From positions 112,333,501-112,397,500 of the forward strand of contig CM059585.1 in the NCBI GenBank assembly GCA_030407085.1: a DNA stretch of 64,000 nucleotides, read 5' to 3'. This document shows positions 12,144 to 21,477 of this stretch, one piece after another. Below the pieces are notes generated by a model. The model was given only the letters and a program-made list of their open reading frames with translations. It ran no database searches and was not told where the DNA came from. Position 1 is the stretch's first letter. Each line of letters begins with the position of its first letter. The DNA is from Trichopria drosophilae (lineage: Eukaryota > Arthropoda > Insecta > Hymenoptera > Diapriidae). Made by a program: the position numbers and the translations under genes.

Positions 12144-12536
12144 ATGGGTGTTCCAAAATTCTTAGAACTCGGATGTCGGATAGAATGCGCTACGACAGGA
12201 AGTAACCAGTATGCCAATAATTATGCCCCCCGTGTTAGAAATCTGCTTCGCCTTTTTACACGGCGGCGAGAAACAGAGCCGCCGATAAAAAAAAATGAAG
12301 AGGAAAAGGCGAAACCGGCCACGACGAAGGACTGGATTTATCCTCGGAGCGAGATGTTGGTTAGTGTGCTAATCATCGAAGTACCGTTACATCTAGCTAT
12401 CCCTGTCGAACATCTTCATGACGTCACGTGTCTTGGCTGCACGACAAGGAACCTTGGCGAAAGATCGTGTCAAGACGAGGGCCCCAAAATGGAAGTCGAT
12501 TATTACCAACAAAGATATCGTAATTACATCGAATAG
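12144..12536 (+). CDS. Unassigned 130-codon ORF in a GC-richer stretch
   Basis: This is an ATG-to-stop frame of 130 codons, the longest in the window outside recognised repeats apart from one near 45.4 kb. The product would be basic in the middle (LLRLFTRRRETEPPIKK), then a hydrophobic segment (MLVSVLIIEVPLHLAIPV), then a cysteine-containing tail. I see no signal peptide at the N-terminus and no known domain. Base composition is less AT-rich than the flanks. It may be a lineage-specific gene, one exon of a larger gene, or a chance ORF in a conserved non-coding block. I recognise no homologue and give low odds that it is translated. Confidence 0.2.
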   Translation: MGVPKFLELGCRIECATTGSNQYANNYAPRVRNLLRLFTRRRETEPPIKKNEEEKAKPATTKDWIYPRSEMLVSVLIIEVPLHLAIPVEHLHDVTCLGCTTRNLGERSCQDEGPKMEVDYYQQRYRNYIE

Positions 12537-13140
12537 AGTTTTGTTTTCATTTCGATTGTACTGACCTAATCACCATCGGGAAATCTTGAATCGCTGGTAA
12601 TGAGCGCTTAACTGAGCTTGGGAAAAGTTGATTTCGGTTACGGATGGTGTAATAAGCTATAATTTTTCTATTTTACTTTTTGTACACTTTTTTGTAAACT
12701 TTGCGTGGTGTATCAGTTTCTAAAGTTTCTGTTTAAGGCAGACGATCTCTTATTATGTTAATTTCAAAGAGAAACGTACAAGAGCATGTGTTATCCTTGA
12801 TTAGGTAGCAGCAGCCAAATCTATAAAGAATCTAAAATGATCTGCATTCATGGAGGTATTTATTATTTTGGAAAATGTCATCAACCGAATTAACAACTTG
12901 TAATGCATAATTTTACAAAAAAAAAATCGTTCCGTTAATTTTTGAATCCCCACTGAATTTATACCTCCAATAGCATCCTATAGTTCCAAAATGTATCGGT
13001 GACACGCCATTTCTTATTAAAGACACCTTAACCTCCACCACAGTCATAGTAAAGATATAGTAGACAAAGTAGATCAAAACTATTCTGTATCATTTCTACT
13101 ATATACTCCTCTTAAGCATACTTTTTTTGTTACACGGAAA
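12537..13140. other. Spacer, nothing recognised
   Basis: AT-rich sequence without open frames or recognised repeats. Confidence 0.4.
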
Positions 13141-13149
13141 ACTGAATTT

Positions 13150-13510
13150 CTCTATGCTTTTGAAAATCCAAAATGGTGGTTCCACGATGGACGACTAAAA
13201 TGTAAAATTTACGATTCAGCTGAAAGTGAAAATTTCCCCTCCACAGGTTTTCGTCATTGATTACAAATCTGATCTTAGATTCTTAAAATGGCGAATTGAA
13301 TCTTATCACGAAATTTTATTCACGGTTACATAAAATTAACTTATTCCTCGTTTAATTCTAAAAACTTCTGGTGAAAGCATACCAAGTTTCAAGAAAATTG
13401 AATATATTTTTTTATTTTAGGCAGCCCTATTGGATCCGCCATTTTGAATTTATGAAAAACGATATCACGTTCGAAAGCAGCGACCTCGGAAACAATAATA
13501 AACAACGCAA
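13150..13510. repeat. Degenerate copies of the AAAATGGCGG dispersed repeat
   Basis: CCAAAATGGTGGTTCC near 13168 and the inverted motif GGATCCGCCATTTTGAATTT near 13431, followed by AGCAGCGACCTCGG near 13480, mark two opposed copies. They share motif order with the better copies at 18.3 and 30.7 kb but are more diverged. Confidence 0.5.
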
Positions 13511-14185
13511 TAAATAAGTTTTAAAAAAGGTGTTAAATATATTTTCTAAGCTACAAAGAGAAAATGTGGGCTATCAAATAAATTAACGGAAAAATCTGGA
13601 ATATTTATAAGAAAACTTTGTCGATAAATACGTGATTTATGAAGAAGGTGTACGGATGATTATCGTGCCACGAACATGCGTCTGTTTTTGTTGAAAGTAG
13701 AAATTGCCGACTATTATGGTCGTAATTAAAATGATTACTTCGGCCAAAATGGCATTTGAACGCATGGTTCTTCATTTCAAGTATATGTATTGAGATTATA
13801 TGGTTGCATGTGATGTTACGCGTTATTATATCAAATCAAAGAAGAGAAACGATCGAGGTTGATTTTTTAAAGTGTAATTTGAAACAGAATTTATTTTGAC
13901 ACTTTTATTCCATTTATTTGCCTTATTTCACTTTCAAAATATTATATTTTAATTAGTTTTCCTGAATATTTAATCTATTTTTTACTATTGATTTTACCAT
14001 TCGCGGAAAATAAATTTAAAAAATGTGTACATTTACATAAGTAGTGCTAATTGAAAACATAAAGAAATGTAACCACAACGGTAAAATTTTGTACGATTTT
14101 TTTGGTCCACTGCCCAGTTTAACTACTTAATACCCGAATTTTTCTGCGAACGCTATGCCACCTAGTACTTCCGAAAGGAGGTTTC
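13511..14185. other. Spacer, nothing recognised
   Basis: AT-rich, without ORFs or element ends. Scattered AAAATGG words are too short to assign. Confidence 0.4.
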
Positions 14186-14189
14186 AAAT

Positions 14190-14320
14190 GATGGCGCTGA
14201 CAGAATTTTCCTATCACGCCGCATTTTCTAGAAACTGAGGTTAAGTATGTCAAAATGTGCATGTTTTAAATATTTTCGTTATCTTTATAGCAAAAGAGAA
14301 TTTACTTTGGACAATCGCAT
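14190..14320. repeat. 130-bp direct repeat, left copy
   Basis: Shares ATGGCG, TTTTCTAGAAA, TGAGGTTAAG, AAAATGTGC and TAGCAAAAGAGAATTTA in order with 19182-19316; identity looks close to 78 percent by eye. The two copies flank both the mariner-like element and the Penelope fragment. They may be pieces of Penelope pseudo-LTRs or copies of an unrelated repeat. Confidence 0.6.
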
Positions 14321-14398
14321 TCAGATTCTCGACCGCAATGATTAAATATTTCAATAGTGAGTATTGGAGAGACGTTCAGTGATACAATAAAAAATTTA

Positions 14399-14440
14399 TT
14401 TGATGCTTCGGCCAATGTGGTGACCCGCTTCAGAAATTTA
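14399..14440 (-). ncRNA. Weak hammerhead/Penelope 3'-end-like motif
   Basis: The minus strand reads CTGAAG, a GGGTC...TGGCC segment and then CCGAAGC. The box order recalls the CUGAUGA / GAAAC arrangement of Penelope-element hammerheads. Both boxes are mutated and stem pairing is poor, so I treat it only as a hint that Penelope-derived 3' sequence lies between 14.2 and 14.8 kb. Confidence 0.2.
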
Positions 14441-15044
14441 TTAACTAAAAACTAAAGTGTGATTTTACAAAAAACTTTTACAAATTACATAATTAATACG
14501 GTAATAAATTAAACTTACATAAATTTGATAGTATACATAAATTCTATACTAAGCCTTGATGACATTAGGCCAGTGCTACAACGATTCCTAATACAAAAAT
14601 GACTGATACAGCTCACAATAAAATAAAAAAAAAAGTATTGCAAATAAAATACAAAAATACGCACGTCTAGATGTAGACCGACAAAGTTTAACACTCACTA
14701 CACTTGAACTAACAGTATATAAGTGTAGTAAGAACGGTTTATATACCGGTTGCCAACTAGCTTACAATGACAACCAATAGCAACGATGACAATTTTGTTA
14801 ACTGTATTTCAATTTGGTTTGGAATTCAAAATAAAAAATAATAAGATTTAAGAATAGAATATAAAAATTAAAAAATTAAAGAAAAACTAGACATTTAAGA
14901 CATAAATGTATGTGCATTATGACCAAGATTATAGTTTTTAGATACAGTTTCGAAAAACATAATCAACGTATAATAACAAAAACATTATGCGCTATTGTAT
15001 TCGAAAGTGTGTCAAATAATTAGAGCTACATAAGAGTTACTATA
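14441..15044. other. AT-rich spacer left of the mariner-like element
   Basis: Includes a GTAGTGAGTG / CACTTATATACTG-like inverted pair near 14690-14730 but no feature I can name. It may be residual Penelope-derived sequence into which the mariner-like element inserted. Confidence 0.3.
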
Positions 15045-15715
15045 CAGAGTGATCCAAAAGTCCCGGAACAGCAAAATATCTCAGCGGGAGTGCATTTTCG
15101 AGGAAAATGTTTCAGACAAAAGTTTCAGGATTTTTCCCTGGCTATTTAATGGCGATATTGAATTTGACCTTGAACATGACCTTGAAGGTTATTTCAAGGT
15201 CAAGTTAATTTTTTTAAATGGGAACCCCTATTTTTTTTCATGGATTCTGAAAGAGCGAGAAATTCTACGTCCGAGTATGATATGATCGATTTTTCCGGCA
15301 AGGTCATTTCAAGGTGAAACTTAAAACTCCCGTAACGGCGAAATATCTCAGAGGGTGTGCATTTCTTTGGAAATTGTTTCAGACAAAAGTTTAAGGATTT
15401 TTCCTGGGATATTTAATGGTAGCACAGAATTTGACCTTGAACATGACCTTGAAGGTTATTTCAAGGTCAAGTTTGTTTTTTTTAATGGAAACTGCTATTT
15501 TTTTTCACGGATTCGGAGAGAGCACAAAATTTTACGTCCAAATATGCTATGGCCGTTTTTTTCGGCAATGTCATTTCAAGGCCAAACTTAAAACTCCCGG
15601 AACAGCGAATTAACTCAGCAAGAGGCACCATTGAATTTAACCTTGAAAATTACCTTGAGGCTTATTCTAAGCTCAAGACTATTTTTTTTAATTGGAACCC
15701 CGTTTTATTTTCGTA
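15045..15715 (+). repeat. Left terminal inverted repeat with three 267-bp units
   Basis: The phrase CCCGGAACAGCRAAAT recurs at 15062, 15329 (variant CCCGTAACGGCG) and 15596, giving a 267-bp period; the third unit is partial. Each unit carries GACCTTGAACATGACC or a variant, then GAAGGTTATTTCAAGG. Open frames of 65-78 codons here are translations of the repeat and are not genes. Units of this kind could be transposase binding sites; that is inference. Confidence 0.85.
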
Positions 15716-16051
15716 ATGTTTCCAGAGTTTCCAGAGTGCAATGCATTATCATTGTTCCCGGATAAAAATATACATTTTTTTTTTACATCCGATACGTTTA
15801 TAAATACCGTATGTATGGGTAACATTTTTACATTGTTTCCAATGCTACCGCCGGCTTTAGCATTACCCAAGATGTACCGCGTGGAGGTAGCACGGTCGGG
15901 TTTACACCTCTTCGGGGTGCTTTGTTCAGGTGGTTCCCCTCGCCGTCACCTGTGCGTGTGCGTGTGCGTGTGCGTGTGCGTGTGTGTGGGTGTCCCCAGA
16001 CAGTTAAGGCAAGATGGGTATACTAAGATTTTGATGAAATTATGTATCTTA
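15716..16051. other. 3' flank of the transposase within the element
   Basis: Noncoding internal sequence between the left TIR and the transposase stop codon. It includes a GTGTGC microsatellite at about 15951-15988. A 182-codon + strand frame crosses this region and the antisense of the transposase and is dismissed. Confidence 0.6.
15951..15988 (+). repeat. (GTGTGC)n microsatellite
   Basis: About six uninterrupted GTGTGC-type hexamers inside the mariner-like element, running into GTGTGTGGG. Being internal to the element, its length could distinguish individual copies. Confidence 0.9.
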
Positions 16052-17134
16052 CTAAAGCTTATGCTCAAAGTGATTGCCATGAACTTCTTGGCAATATCCC
16101 AAGCGATTATAAAAAGTCGATACGACCTTTTTAATCATATCTGGTTCTATAGCCGCGATCTTATCTCGTATTCGTTGTTTTACTTCCTCAATATTCACCG
16201 GTTTCGTTCGATACACTCTATCTTTGAGATAACCCCATAGAAAATAGTCAAGGGGCGTAAGATCCGGAGATCTTGGTGGCCATTCTATTACACCCCTTCG
16301 ACCTATCCACCGTTCTGCGAATACATCACTCAAATAATTGCGAACATCTGTTGCATAATGGGGTGCTGCACCATCTTGCTGAAACCAAGTCTGATCGAAA
16401 TCCTCGCCTACAATAACCTGAATAGCAGGGATGATGTCGTCCCTCAACATATCGTGGTATTTTTGACCAGTAAGGGTACCCTCGATGAAGAAGGGCCCAA
16501 CTACCGCATTGTTTATAATACCTGCCCATACGTTTACTTTTTCAGGATATTGAGTAGAACGACTATCGACCATCCAATTAGGATTGGTTTCACTCCAATA
16601 AGACATGTTATGTCTATTGATTGCCCCATTTAAGAAGAATGTAGCTTCATCAGAAAATACGATGCGATTCAAGAAACCGGCATCAGCATCTATTCGATTC
16701 ATCATTAATTCCGCAAACTGTAGGCGTCTATCAGGATCGTCTTCATTCAATTGTTGTACGAGTCTAACTTTGTATGGGTGAAATTTTAAGTTTTTAGTTA
16801 AGATCCGTTGTACTGTACCGTAACATAAGTCGTGCTGCTGTTTAACTTTCCTGATGGAAGTATGAGGATCTTCCGTTATTGACAGCGCGACATTCAACTC
16901 ATTTTCTTCAGTTGATGCTGTTACTGGACGACCTGCTCTTGGGAGATCCTTCACAGTACCGTGAACTTCAAAACGATTTATTGTTCTGCTAACAGTAGAT
17001 TTAGAAATCGGTTCTCGTCCCTCTCTAAATGATGCGTTAAATAAGGTTCGCACATTCTCTAAAGATCGCTGGTTATCACCCCAGCCTCTCATCATGAGAA
17101 TGGTTATTCTTTCTCGTTCACTTAGCGCAGCCAT
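16052..17134 (-). CDS. Mariner/Tc1-type DD41D transposase, intact
   Basis: A 360-aa product, close to the usual 340-360 aa of the superfamily and without internal stops. Residues 1-110 form the paired helix-turn-helix DNA-binding region, with the GRPR-like linker RAGRP at 66-70. The catalytic core follows: D162 in VFSDEATF, D254 in WFQQDGAAPHY and D296 in SPDLTPLDYF. There are 41 residues between the second and third aspartates, so it is DD41D and not the DD34D of classical mariner. Such enzymes cut and paste their element at TA sites, acting in the nucleus on the flanking TIRs. The ATG at 17134 gives the full N-terminal HTH; no upstream in-frame start is needed. The intact frame suggests recent activity. 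Whether both TIRs still support transposition is unknown. Confidence 0.92.
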   Translation of the reverse strand: MAALSERERITILMMRGWGDNQRSLENVRTLFNASFREGREPISKSTVSRTINRFEVHGTVKDLPRAGRPVTASTEENELNVALSITEDPHTSIRKVKQQHDLCYGTVQRILTKNLKFHPYKVRLVQQLNEDDPDRRLQFAELMMNRIDADAGFLNRIVFSDEATFFLNGAINRHNMSYWSETNPNWMVDSRSTQYPEKVNVWAGIINNAVVGPFFIEGTLTGQKYHDMLRDDIIPAIQVIVGEDFDQTWFQQDGAAPHYATDVRNYLSDVFAERWIGRRGVIEWPPRSPDLTPLDYFLWGYLKDRVYRTKPVNIEEVKQRIRDKIAAIEPDMIKKVVSTFYNRLGYCQEVHGNHFEHKL

Positions 17135-17447
17135 TGCTCTTTGTACGAAATATACGTATGTATTTTGTTACTGAAATGATGCTTAATACGTTTAGATAGG
17201 AAAGGCGTTTAGATAGGAAATCCATGTATCTCACAAAACGATAAAGTTAAGACCAAAATGTAACCTTATAAGACTGTACACGTATGTATAAATTCAATGT
17301 GAATGTATGTTGTTTATTTACTTCGCTGGTGACTCGTGCTCTCTGTCGCTGTTCGCGCGCCCAAGTTCACTTTGCACAAGTGTTGCGTAAGATGTATGTA
17401 TACACTTTTTTAAAACAGTTTATTATTCTATTTACAAAATTAGAGGA
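17135..17447. other. Transposase 5' region inside the element
   Basis: Upstream of the transposase ATG. It contains a short tandem duplication, CGTTTAGATAGGAAA, at about 17190-17220, and GC-richer sequence near 17320-17390. It should carry the promoter of the minus-strand transposase; no clear TATA box stands out amid the AT richness. Confidence 0.5.
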
Positions 17448-17628
17448 CAAGCGAGGGACAGGAACTGATTCCTAAATCGACTTTTGGCAGAACAATAAAT
17501 TGTTTCGAAGTTTACGGCACTGTAAAGGATCTCCCTAGAGCAGATCGTCCAGTAATAGCATCGACTGAACAAAATGAATTTAACCACTCTCAATACCGGA
17601 AGATCCTCATAACTTCGTTAAGAAAATG
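17448..17628 (+). pseudogene. Fragment of a second transposase, opposite orientation
   Basis: On the + strand the translation gives TINCFEVYGTVKDLPRADRP and then VIASTEQNEF. This matches residues 51-81 of the intact transposase (TINRFEVHGTVKDLPRAGRP, VTASTEENEL) with about 80 percent identity. After that the frame shifts: sequence corresponding to the TEDPHTSIRK part is present at nucleotide level but out of frame. The fragment covers only the N-terminal DNA-binding region and runs directly into the right TIR. It is thus the remnant of an internally deleted copy lying tail-to-tail with the intact gene. Confidence 0.85.
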
Positions 17629-17639
17629 AAATGGGGTTC

Positions 17640-18086
17640 CAATTAAAAAAAAAAATAATCTTGACCTGAGAATAATCTTCAAGGTAATTTTCAAGGTCAA
17701 ATTTTATGCTAGCATTAAATATCCCGGAAAAAATCCTGAAACTTTTGTCTGAAACATTTTACCCGAAAATGACCTCTTGCTGAGTTAATTCGCTGTTCCG
17801 GGAGTTTTAAGTTTGGCCTTGAAATGACATTGCCGAAAAAAACGGCCATAGCATATTTGGACGTAAAATTTTGTGCTCTCTCCGAATCCGTGAAAAAAAA
17901 TAGCAGTTTCCATTAAAAAAAACAAACTTGACCTTGAAATAACCTTGAAGGTTATGTTCAAGGTCAAATTCTGTGCTACCATTAAATAGCCCGGGAAAAA
18001 TCCTTAAACTTTTGTCTGAAACATTTTCCCCGAAAATGCACTCCCGCTGAGATATTTTGCTGTTCCGGGATTTTTGGATCACCCTG
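17640..18086 (-). repeat. Right terminal inverted repeat with two units
   Basis: The reverse complement matches the left TIR, but CCCGGAACAGC occurs only twice, about 268 bp apart. The outer unit begins like unit 1 of the left arm and continues like its unit 2 (TAATGGTAGCACAG, GGAAACTGCTATTT), so one unit has been lost or gained by recombination between units. The inner unit is partial. Confidence 0.85.
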
Positions 18087-18267
18087 TATAGTATTTACAT
18101 TATAATATTGCCTCGTATGCTCCTGGTAAATTTGAATGTTCGAATCTAATATTCACGGCGTGTTTAGACTTTTTAATAAAGAAGTTCTGGATTTCTTTTC
18201 TTTTGTTAACTCTTTCAGTCACGCAATTAGGATTATTCACAAAACATTATAATCACTATTGAAAATA

Positions 18268-18562
18268 GGGGTTCTGGGGTCGCTGAATACGAATCCGGAG
18301 TCAGATTTGCAAAATATTAAAAATTCAAAATGGCGGATCCAATATGGCGGACGACTTTTTCGTTGAGTCCGCCATTTTGAATTTATGAAAACTAATAGCA
18401 GATTCGTAATCAGCGACCCCAAAAACCCTAGAGTAACTAGTTTCAAGTGATTTGAATCATTGTTTTGAAAAAGTCGTCCGCCATCAATATGACGATAAAA
18501 ATGTCGGATCAAAACGGCGGATTTAATGATCGTCCTTTTAGATTTATAATCAGCGTCCCAAA
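18268..18562. repeat. Foldback pair of the GGTCGCTGA / AAAATGGCGG repeat
   Basis: GGGGTCGCTGAATACG ... CAAAATGGCGGATCC at 18277-18345 is followed by its inverted counterpart (GTCCGCCATTTTGAATTT ... AATCAGCGACCCC, 18366-18420), making a palindrome with a loop of about 25 nt. Another partial copy extends to 18562. This is the clearest example of the dispersed family in the window. Confidence 0.7.
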
Positions 18563-18654
18563 AAAAAAAACCCGATTATCAATTTCCAAGCAAATCTGAT
18601 GGGTTTTTATACATTTTTCATCCACCTCAAAAGGTGGTCGATATATCGACCAAT

Positions 18655-19200
18655 GTGACTGAAAGGATTAAGGTTCATTTCAATAGCTAAGATGACTGTT
18701 TTTCCATAATCAAAACTGTGTGAAGTGTCAATACGATGTAATGATAAACCCGTATATTTTGATTCTGGTCCATATATGTTTTTTTGGTGTTCTTTTAGTA
18801 GTTAATCTAAAAGCTTACTAGTTTGACCAATATAAACTTTATCACAGTCTTTGATTGGAATTTGATAGACAACATTACTATTTACAACATTATTATATTC
18901 TATCTCCAATTTATCCTTCAACGGTTTAATTCCTTCGATATTAGTATTAATAAATTGGTTTGTGTGCTACTCTGATTTTATTTTTTCTTAAAGTTTTGAA
19001 TAATTTTTCTGACAGTTCTTTAATGTACGGCAATGACGTGGTAGTTACAATTGTAATAATATTGTATATATTATGAACTCGCATTTTGATACAATTAAAA
19101 ACTAAATCATCAGGATAACCATTTTCTTTAAGAACTTTCTTAACAATCTGTAAGTTCTTTTTTCTAAACTGTACATAAAACAATGGCGTTAGTAGAATCT
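18655..19200 (-). pseudogene. Penelope-like element, RT C-terminus and GIY-YIG domain, broken
   Basis: The minus-strand frame at 18947-19183 gives a product with NGYPDDLVF and LPYIKELSEKLFKTLRK, matching the thumb/C-terminal part of Penelope-type reverse transcriptases. After a frameshift near 18950 it continues with IKPLKDKLEIEYNN, then VVYQIPIKDCDKVYIGQT, the GIY-YIG endonuclease core, then KEHQK and SLHRIDTSHSFDY. An in-frame stop follows LLD in the endonuclease. The RT palm and fingers are missing upstream, so this is a 5'-truncated dead copy, as is common for these elements. Family membership is secure from the coupled RT tail and GIY-YIG motif; the subgroup is not. Confidence 0.87.
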
Positions 19201-19316
19201 TCCTATTATGCCGTATTTTCTAGAAAAGTGAGGTTAAGCGTGTTAAAATGTGCGTTTTTGAAATATTTCCGTTGCCTTTCTAGCAAAAGAGAATTTAATT
19301 TGGTCAATTACAGCAT
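19182..19316. repeat. 130-bp direct repeat, right copy
   Basis: It begins exactly where the Penelope fragment loses recognisable coding sequence, and matches 14190-14320 in the same orientation. A truncated Penelope copy preceded by repeat sequence would fit the pseudo-LTR layout of tandem Penelope insertions, but this has not been shown. Confidence 0.6.
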
Positions 19317-20107
19317 CAGTATTTCAAGTATTTTTCTGTATTTTCTGTAATTTACCACCCCCTCAAAATAAATGACCTCTAAAACAAAAAATTGGTATAT
19401 TACAATCCTGAATAAGAAGTTTCTTATCAATTTGTATTTTCATTGATATACTGGTGGTTTATGTGTAAATCCGCTATCACAATGGAAGCCGTTCCATGGC
19501 GTTTTTCTTTTCTTTGGCAGCGAACAAGGGTTAGAAATTGAAGCTATTGAGGCCCAAATGCCTCATAAATCTACCATAAGAAATCTTGTTTTATTTGATT
19601 GCTAAGGTATGTAATTTCATGGTTATTACACAGCCCGGAAAAATAATTGCATGTTATCCAAAATATCCATTAACAAAGGTCATGAGATTCCTAACTATTT
19701 ACATTTAAACATATTTGTTCCTCCATTTTCAATTTTTAAAATCTGATTGTAAACTCATAATGCATATGAAAATGCATTGAACGATATTCTGGACGATTTT
19801 TATTTGTCATTTCGTTATATGCAGACAGTTTTAATGTGCTTCATTGGTTTTTAATAGTTCAAATAATGCAAAATACACTTTTATATTAATATAATTCTTT
19901 CGAGGAACGCTATTTGGCGACCCAGTCTTAAAATGAAGATACGAAACGTTTGGTTGAATTACGGACAAATACTTAAATACAGTGAAAGATAACTGCACAA
20001 TTTGTCGACAGGTAACAGTCTACGTCATGTCCATGTTTGAACGAAACTATACTCTACTATCATTTTGGATTTAAGTGAACAATTTTTTCAAAATATACAT
20101 GAAAAAG
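19317..20107. other. Spacer, nothing recognised
   Basis: AT-rich, without ORFs above 60 codons and without recognised repeat ends. Confidence 0.4.
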
Positions 20108-20547
20108 TTAACCCATTAAAGCCTAAACGGACACATTTTGAGCATCAGTTTAAACGTCGATAATTTGCATTTAAATTAATTTCGAAAAATTTTACTCCCA
20201 CTATTTCTGACGTAAAATTGTATGCTCTTTCAGAATCTTTCAATAAAATTTCGATGAAATGAAAAGCAAAAAAGTTATACACGTTTTTTTGTTAAAAAAA
20301 CAAGGTTTTTAAACGTTTATTTTTCATTCTACATCACTTTCACCTCCAAATTGCATTGAGAAACATGTCTAAGGTGAAAATATCGCGTCCATGGACCCTT
20401 ATTTATACACTTTTTGGTTGTTTAAAAATTCAAAAAATCGAAATTTTTAAAAAAGTCATTGAAAAATCTTAAAAAATTTGAGAAGCTTCTTTACCCAATT
20501 CTAAGACATTTTTACTCTTATCAAATTTTCATATTTTTCAAGGAAAT

Positions 20548-20965
20548 ACGTGTCAGTGGATGTAACGTTTTGCGATTTCGCGGGAACCTCAGGAAACGAG
20601 TTTAAATGTTTCAAAAACGTCCTGGAAACATTTTTGAAGCATTTTGGTCCGAGCGTAATTCTCTGCTCTGCAAATCATCTTTGATATATTTTCCAGACTT
20701 TCCGTCAACGGTTTTAAAACGTTCACATTCATCGTAATTTTATATTTGGATTAAAATATTCTGAAAACGTTTCCCAAACGATTTTTACACGTTTCAGAGG
20801 ATGTAACGTTTTGCTATTTCGTGGGAACCTCCGAAAGGAAGTTTAAATGTTTTAAAAACGTCCTGAAAACATTTTTGAAACATTTTAGTCTGAGCGTATT
20901 CTGCTGTTCGGCAAATCATCTTTGATACGTTTTCCAGATTTTCCGTCAACGTTTTAAAAACATTC
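20548..20965. repeat. Tandem duplication, about 241-bp period, inside the TTAA element
   Basis: GATGTAACGTTTTGC at 20559 recurs at 20800, and the blocks GAACCTC, AAAACGTCCTG, CTGAGCGTA/CCGAGCGTA and GCAAATCATCTTTGATA follow in order in both. The words AAACGTT and ACGTTTT are strongly over-represented, as in the palindrome at 24.4 kb. It may be a second element nested inside the TTAA element. Confidence 0.65.
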
Positions 20966-21477
20966 CTTCTTGGGATGAAACATTCTGAAAACGTTTCCTG
21001 AGTGTTCTTACAATATTTCTAATGGGTTTTACGCTTTTGAATTTTTTGAAAATCACAGAAAACGTGGTAAAACCGTTTAAAAAACGTTTCCGAAATGTTC
21101 AATTCATTTTTCCGTACACTTTTGGCAAATACGTTTCATAGACATTGAATAAACGTAGGAATGCCAGACATAAAACGTTCTTACTACGTTCTTAAAATAT
21201 TTTTTGAACTATCCCGGCACGTTTTCCGTAAGGTTCTATTTATTTTGAAACATAATGAAACGTTTTATTTACATTTTTTAAACGTTCCGGTGCCAGCTGG
21301 GTAGTCTTAAAATCTAGAAAAGTTTAATAATTTATTTCCTTGAAAAATATGGACTTTAGAGAAAATCTGCTAAGAATAAAAATGTCTTAGAATTGGTTAA
21401 AGAACCCTCTCAAATTTTTTCAGATTTTTAAAAAAATTTCGATCTTTTGAATTTTCAAAAAACCAAAAAAGGTATCG

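Larger units (their letters stand above)
15045..18086 (-). mobile_element. Mariner/Tc1-superfamily DD41D element, 3.04 kb, composite
   Basis: Both ends read CAG(A/G)GTGATCCAAAA in inverted orientation, and TA dinucleotides flank them (15043-15044 and 18087-18088), as expected for Tc1-mariner insertion. Inside are long terminal inverted repeats built from 267-bp units, a complete transposase on the minus strand, and a fragment of a second transposase on the plus strand next to the right TIR. The arms are very similar, so insertion is probably fairly recent. The two arms contain different numbers of repeat units, which shows rearrangement after or during mobilisation. The element lies next to a Penelope fragment. 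Confidence 0.9.

Noticed and set aside
15049..15613. Open frames of 65-78 codons with repeated FDLEHDLEGYFKV-like translation
   Set aside because: The repetition reflects the 267-bp TIR units; the same strings appear from the right TIR. Not a repeat protein.
15692..16240. 182-codon + strand open frame
   Set aside because: It crosses the inner edge of the left TIR, a GTGTGC microsatellite and the antisense of the transposase 3' end; no independent coding sign.
16326..16633. Additional frames on both strands within the transposase region
   Set aside because: Shadows of the real transposase frame.
17785..18082. Minus-strand frames of 65 and 91 codons similar to those at 15.0-15.6 kb
   Set aside because: Translations of the right TIR.
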